This document shows positions 23,703-25,151 of a DNA stretch of 25,151 bases, in pieces (the stretch's first letter is position 1; every line of letters begins with the position of its first letter). The position numbers and the translations under genes are program-made. The notes beneath the pieces are model-generated. The model was not told the origin of the DNA, did not search any database, and saw only the letters and a list, made by a program, of their open reading frames with translations. The stretch comes from Bacteroidota bacterium (GTDB lineage Bacteria; Bacteroidota; Bacteroidia; Chitinophagales; Chitinophagaceae). The DNA lies in the NCBI GenBank assembly GCA_023412975.1, contig JAEZRB010000300.1, positions 1 to 25,151 of the forward strand. The letters run 5' to 3'.

Positions 23703-24584
23703 TTATTTCTTTAAAGCCTCCGCTACTTCAACCGGGTAATCCGATTCGAGTATATCGGCACCGGTCGCGAAAATAGCACGGTAAGCATCCGCACGTTCGG
23801 CCAATCCGGGCAGTTTGTCGTAGACCGGGGCCGCAGATATCATGCACTTCACACCGCGGGCATGTAACAAATCAAACATTTGCTGGTTAGCGGGCCTATT
23901 TTCTGAACCTATATAGGCGATCATGTTTTTCCAGGGTAAACCTGCGGCTTCGTATTCCTTTAATGCGTCTTCAGTCTTGACAAAAGCGGACATCATGCGC
24001 TGCGGGTCATCATCATAATAAAATTTTGCTTCCTGTGCATTGTGTACAGTGACCATTATAAAATTTCCCGCATTATTTTTTCGAATAATATCTGCCGTCA
24101 TCTGGAAGGGCACATCCTTCTTATCGAGATTAAGTACGGTATTTCCTCTTGCCCATTCTATTGCTTCCTGCAAAGTTGGTATTCGGAATGCAGTCGCCTT
24201 ACCATCTTTATCTTTAAGTCTCAGCTTCCTGACTTCTTCCCAGGTATAGTCCGATAACTTACCTGTGCCCGTTGTGGTCCGGTCGAGCGTCGCATCATGC
24301 AGCAAAACGATCACACTATCCTTAGTAAGACGGGGGTCTATCTCAAAAAAGGCAGGAGTATGTTTTAAAACATATTCAAATGTTTCGATGGCGTTTTCCG
24401 GGTAACCGGCGATATGACTTCCCCGGTGACCACTAATAACCGGTTGGGCATTTTCAGCATAACGAAAAAACTGCTGAAGCTCTTCAGCTGTATTAAAACT
24501 GAACCGGTTTAACTGAGCGTTCCCACATGAAAATGCCAGGAGCACTGCGAGCAGGCAAAATATTTGGCAAACAATCCGGTTCAT
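23703..24584 (-). CDS. Glycerophosphodiester phosphodiesterase-family lipoprotein
   Basis: This 293-aa GDPD/PI-PLC-superfamily TIM barrel has a signal sequence ending in AFS-C20, predicting a lipoprotein. The catalytic and metal residues are in place: H53-R54 in ISGHRGSH, E63 in PENAIETF, E81 and D83 in FEIDPRLTKD, and H96-D97 in LLHDATLDRTTTG. The end LESDYPVEVAEAL is a family-typical closing metal segment. It would hydrolyse glycerophosphodiesters, releasing glycerol 3-phosphate and an alcohol, in the periplasm or at the surface. The SSS symporter downstream could import the released alcohol, for example inositol (inference). Some Bacteroidota GDPD-like proteins act on sugar phosphates or other diesters, so the substrate remains open. 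Confidence 0.92.
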   Translation of the reverse strand: MNRIVCQIFCLLAVLLAFSCGNAQLNRFSFNTAEELQQFFRYAENAQPVISGHRGSHIAGYPENAIETFEYVLKHTPAFFEIDPRLTKDSVIVLLHDATLDRTTTGTGKLSDYTWEEVRKLRLKDKDGKATAFRIPTLQEAIEWARGNTVLNLDKKDVPFQMTADIIRKNNAGNFIMVTVHNAQEAKFYYDDDPQRMMSAFVKTEDALKEYEAAGLPWKNMIAYIGSENRPANQQMFDLLHARGVKCMISAAPVYDKLPGLAERADAYRAIFATGADILESDYPVEVAEALKK

Positions 24585-24680
24585 TCATTGGAGTTTTGAG
24601 TTAAGCAATTCTGCTGGAATAATTATCTAAAATTATGGTACTGACCACGTGTGGATTGATCATCGCGGAATCCAAAAATA

Positions 24681-25109
24681 TTATTGTTCCGGGTACATTG
24701 TTTTGACGAAGTCAAAAGATTCCCTGCACAATTTTTCCAAAACAGTAATATCTATATCTGAAAGTTTCTTCACATAGATACAAGCCTTACCCATTTTGTA
24801 TTTACCCAAACTCTTTAGAAGCTTATCACTGGTTTTCGTAGGTGAATAAACATATAAAGAGAACGCTGCTTTACGTGGTGAAAAGCCGATGATTGGCGCA
24901 TCGCCCTCGTGGCCACTGGCATATTTATAATGATACCTGCCAAAACCCACAATAGTTGGTCCCCACATTTCAGGCTTGAAGCCTGACCATTTTCTCATTA
25001 GGGTGATCAGTTGATAGCTGTCGGCTTTCTTTTGTTCATCGTCAATGGAAGTTTCAATAAATTTCTTGACATCTTCTCCCGTCCAGTCTGTTTTGATCTT
25101 AGCTGCCAT
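24681..25109 (-). CDS. DUF1801 (YdhG/YjbR-like fold) cytoplasmic protein
   Basis: This 142-aa soluble protein has no signal or membrane segment. It has the DUF1801 pattern: KKADSYQLITLMRKWSGFKPEMWGPTIVGFGRYHYKYASGHEGDAPIIGFSPRKAAFSLYVY, then a KLLKSLGKYKMGKACIYVKKLSDID block and a C-terminal helix. The function of the family is unknown; members of this YdhG-like fold resemble frataxin-type and small ligand-binding proteins, but no active site can be named. It is codirectional with the GDPD gene and 96 nt upstream of it; shared transcription is possible but unproven. Confidence 0.88.
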   Translation of the reverse strand: MAAKIKTDWTGEDVKKFIETSIDDEQKKADSYQLITLMRKWSGFKPEMWGPTIVGFGRYHYKYASGHEGDAPIIGFSPRKAAFSLYVYSPTKTSDKLLKSLGKYKMGKACIYVKKLSDIDITVLEKLCRESFDFVKTMYPEQ

Positions 25110-25151
25110 CTGAAAAAATTAAAAAGTTAATGATCCATACCTCTATAAGTC

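Overview
The window looks like a chromosomal segment of a Bacteroidota bacterium, most likely close to Chitinophagaceae. The signs are three SusC/SusD-type proteins, an ECF sigma / FecR / SusC-with-STN signalling cassette, many short lipobox lipoproteins, a type IX secretion (T9SS) C-terminal tail, an FG-GAP/ASPIC-UnbV lipoprotein beside SusCD, and TAnnTTTG-like promoter elements. I found no tRNA, rRNA, insertion sequence or CRISPR array.

Region 1 (1-8109, + strand). The end of a SusD-like lipoprotein gene (its SusC should lie just outside) is followed by a tightly packed operon. In order it holds an IlvD/Edd sugar-acid dehydratase, an SMP-30-type lactonase lipoprotein, a FAH-superfamily protein with the spacing of 2-keto-3-deoxy-pentonate dehydratase, a GntP sugar-acid permease and a GH10 endo-xylanase. 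A small unrecognised ORF with a possible frameshift closes it. Together these suggest a non-phosphorylative (Weimberg-type) route: lactone to aldonate, aldonate to 2-keto-3-deoxy acid, then to 2-oxoglutarate semialdehyde, fed by xylan-derived or oxidised pentoses. The sugar dehydrogenase and the semialdehyde dehydrogenase are not in the window.

Region 2 (8164-18850, - strand, convergent with region 1). Read in transcription order this is ECF sigma, FecR anti-sigma, SusC with an N-terminal STN domain, SusD, and a 1123-aa double-propeller FG-GAP/ASPIC lipoprotein. It is a complete trans-envelope-signalled nutrient uptake locus. The non-coding DNA is rich in structure: a palindrome next to a promoter-like box and a nested hairpin upstream of sigma, a long imperfect inverted repeat between sigma and fecR, and an opposite-strand promoter/terminator pair that could produce an antisense RNA across the susC start codon.

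Region 3 (19494-20860, - strand). An ECF41 (SigJ-type) sigma factor with a SnoaL-like C-terminal domain sits upstream of a carboxymuconolactone decarboxylase/AhpD-like gene, the known ECF41 partner. Both genes carry matching TGTCAC-N-TGT promoter-like elements about 30 nt before their start codons, a self-contained regulon visible in the sequence.

Region 4 (20960-25151, - strand). This holds a SUEL-lectin/T9SS-tail secreted protein whose signal peptide is separated from the body by a one-base frameshift in a homopolymer, an SSS-family sodium/solute symporter, a GDPD-family lipoprotein, and a DUF1801 protein.
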